Assembly: GCA_945881735.1 (NCBI GenBank) | Contig: CAMCVF010000014.1 | Span: forward strand, 1 to 34,688 | Direction of reading: 5' to 3' | DNA from: Methylotenera oryzisoli | Lineage (GTDB): Bacteria; Pseudomonadota; Gammaproteobacteria; Burkholderiales; Methylophilaceae | DNA length: 34,688 bases | Shown: piece after piece, positions 33,471 to 34,688 of the stretch | Position numbering within the stretch: position 1 is the first letter of the stretch | Layout of the letters: every line of letters starts with the position of its first letter | Program-made: the position numbers and the translations under genes | Notes under the pieces: model-generated | Told to the model about the DNA's origin: nothing | The model's database searches: none | What the model saw: the letters and a program-made list of their open reading frames with translations, nothing else

Positions 33471-33629
33471 CCAAGTCGATTAAGCGTTACTTTAGGTAAC
33501 GGTTCATGCATCTCTTTCAAGCGCTAGGAACTCTTAAAACGTTAATCATTAATCATAATAAGGCTGCTATCAACATTAGCTTTTTCTATTAGCGTATAGA
33601 AGAGATTAAAAGTACTTTGGGTAAATAAT

Positions 33630-34688
33630 CTAAACAATAAAGAAATCACCATTGGTCAGTGTGGGATGTGTCGTTGCTCCAATAAGGGCGATTTGAACTG
33701 CAGCACCTGAACCACTGCCATCAGCATCATAATAAAGCGCGCCCGAGGTGGTGTTGTACACAATTCGATCACTCGCATCATTTCCTCTTACGGCAGTGCT
33801 CGATGCAAAAAACTGATCCGCAGTTAAAGCGCCTGTTGTGATACCTAAGCCCGTCATAATCGCATTTTCTAAGGAGATTTTGTCAGTGCCAGAGATGAAG
33901 TCAGTAATGGTGTCTCTATTATTATTAGCGTTTAATGCTGTGTTAAAAGTAAAGATATCTGCTCCAAGGCCACCTGTGAGCGTGTCATTACCTAATCCAC
34001 CTATCAGAGTATCATCACCTGCACCACCACTAAGAATGTTGACACCACTATTGCCCGTGATGATGTTATTAAGCCCATTGCCTGTACCATTGATTCTACC
34101 GGTTCCGGTAAGCGTGAGATTTTCTGCTCCAACTGCGTTAACTGTATCGAGGCTGTAAGTCACTGAAGACTGCACAAGGTCAGTACCAGCATCAGCAATC
34201 AGTTCTCTTACAATATCTCCTGCATTATCGACCACATAGGTGTCATCACCCACACCACCTATCATGGTGTCTGCTCCAGCAAGACCGTTTAAGTTGTCGT
34301 TGCCAATACCGCCTGTTAAAGTGTTGGCTGCGGCGTTGCCAGTCAATATATTGTTGAGATCATTGCCTGTGAGGCTGTAAGCAATGGTATTGGTGAGGGT
34401 GGCATTCTCTACATGATTACCCAGGACAAAGGTGCCGCCTCTGGTTGCAATGGCGACTTGTGCTAAGTCAGTCCCTTCATTGTTATTTTCAACAACTGTG
34501 TCGCCTGCATTGTCTACTACGTAAGTGTCATTGCCAGCTCCACCTGCCATGGTGTCTGCACCGGCTAGTCCATTAAGGATGTTATTAGCAGCATTGCCTG
34601 TGAGTCGGTTGTTGGCAACGTTGCCCGTGAGATTAAGTAGGCTTGATCCAGTATTGCTAGCATCAAGGTGTTCCAGATTGACTGATAG
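33630..34688 (-). CDS. RTX-type calcium-binding repeat protein, C-terminal part
   Basis: 352 codons seen. The frame is open to the right edge, so the N-terminus lies outside. It consists of repeated blocks: LTGN-x-x-x-N-x-LTG glycine/asparagine repeats, GGxGxD nonapeptides (GGVGDDTYVVDNAGD, GGAGDDTLIGGLGNDTLTGG) and intervening 40-residue strands. The final 110 residues (GADIFTFNTAL, DTITDFISGTDKISL, ending GDFFIV) are a typical type I secretion C-terminal module. Such proteins bind calcium after export by an ABC transporter/MFP/TolC system. No such genes are in the window. A met at 34550 is internal, not a start. Confidence 0.88.
   Translation of the reverse strand, partial: LSVNLEHLDASNTGSSLLNLTGNVANNRLTGNAANNILNGLAGADTMAGGAGNDTYVVDNAGDTVVENNNEGTDLAQVAIATRGGTFVLGNHVENATLTNTIAYSLTGNDLNNILTGNAAANTLTGGIGNDNLNGLAGADTMIGGVGDDTYVVDNAGDIVRELIADAGTDLVQSSVTYSLDTVNAVGAENLTLTGTGRINGTGNGLNNIITGNSGVNILSGGAGDDTLIGGLGNDTLTGGLGADIFTFNTALNANNNRDTITDFISGTDKISLENAIMTGLGITTGALTADQFFASSTAVRGNDASDRIVYNTTSGALYYDADGSGSGAAVQIALIGATTHPTLTNGDFFIV

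Noticed and set aside
1-34688. tRNA, rRNA and CRISPR arrays
   Set aside because: No tRNA-like cloverleaf with CCA-proximal GTTCGAAT box, no rRNA segment and no regularly spaced repeats were found on reading either strand.

Overview
The window looks like the chromosome of an AT-rich, Gram-negative, probably freshwater betaproteobacterium. I favour the Methylophilaceae/Nitrosomonadales group, but no marker gene here fixes the taxon. The evidence is a green-type proteorhodopsin with a complete retinal operon, proteins carrying PEP-CTERM and IPTL-CTERM-like sorting tails (exosortase/archaeosortase-type surface targeting), an alginate-export-type outer membrane protein, an RTX protein and Crp/Fnr regulators. 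No rRNA, tRNA, CRISPR array or intact insertion sequence was seen.

Left end (1-3.5 kb): the most unusual locus. A minus-strand gene encodes a secreted protein. A long-n-region signal peptide is followed directly by a domain that matches eukaryotic ubiquitin at about 64 of 76 residues. An Ig-like Ser/Thr-rich domain and an IPTL-CTERM-like tail come next. The C-terminal Gly-Gly of ubiquitin is replaced by Leu-Leu. Divergent from it, 69 bp away, lies a SET-domain (lysine-methyltransferase-like) gene, then a small PEP-CTERM protein and a secreted HEFEH-motif protein.

Phototrophy island (3.8-10.2 kb, minus strand): proteorhodopsin, crtE, crtI, crtB, crtY and blh form one transcription unit. Coding overlaps of 4, 1 and 8 nt link crtE through crtY. 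A long hairpin followed by a T-run separates the rhodopsin gene from the pigment genes and looks like an attenuator. Together these genes make GGPP, phytoene, lycopene, beta-carotene and retinal, and the light-driven proton pump that uses the retinal.

Middle (10.6-26.3 kb): mostly housekeeping genes: apt, selO, an alginate-export-type porin, recQ, a DnaQ-like exonuclease/GIY-YIG fusion, a MOSC protein, galE, an ybhP-like phosphatase with clsB, DUF2177 and a VIT-family transporter. Between them lie decayed fragments (SpoIIE phosphatase tail, AI-2E transporter, GNAT tail, PQQ sugar dehydrogenase tail, DUF3024). A Crp/Fnr gene is interrupted by one in-frame TAA.

Right end (26.8-34.7 kb): acetolactate decarboxylase, a BLUF blue-light sensor divergent from an intact Crp/Fnr paralogue, a lamin-tail-domain PEP-CTERM protein, a carboxylesterase lipoprotein, a CDP-diacylglycerol-pyrophosphatase-like protein, a serine recombinase remnant and the C-terminal part of an RTX protein running off the right edge. 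A 19-bp operator-like sequence occurs twice between BLUF and the intact Crp/Fnr gene and once upstream of the broken Crp/Fnr gene. An 85-bp repeat occurs after the SET gene and again after the lamin-tail gene.
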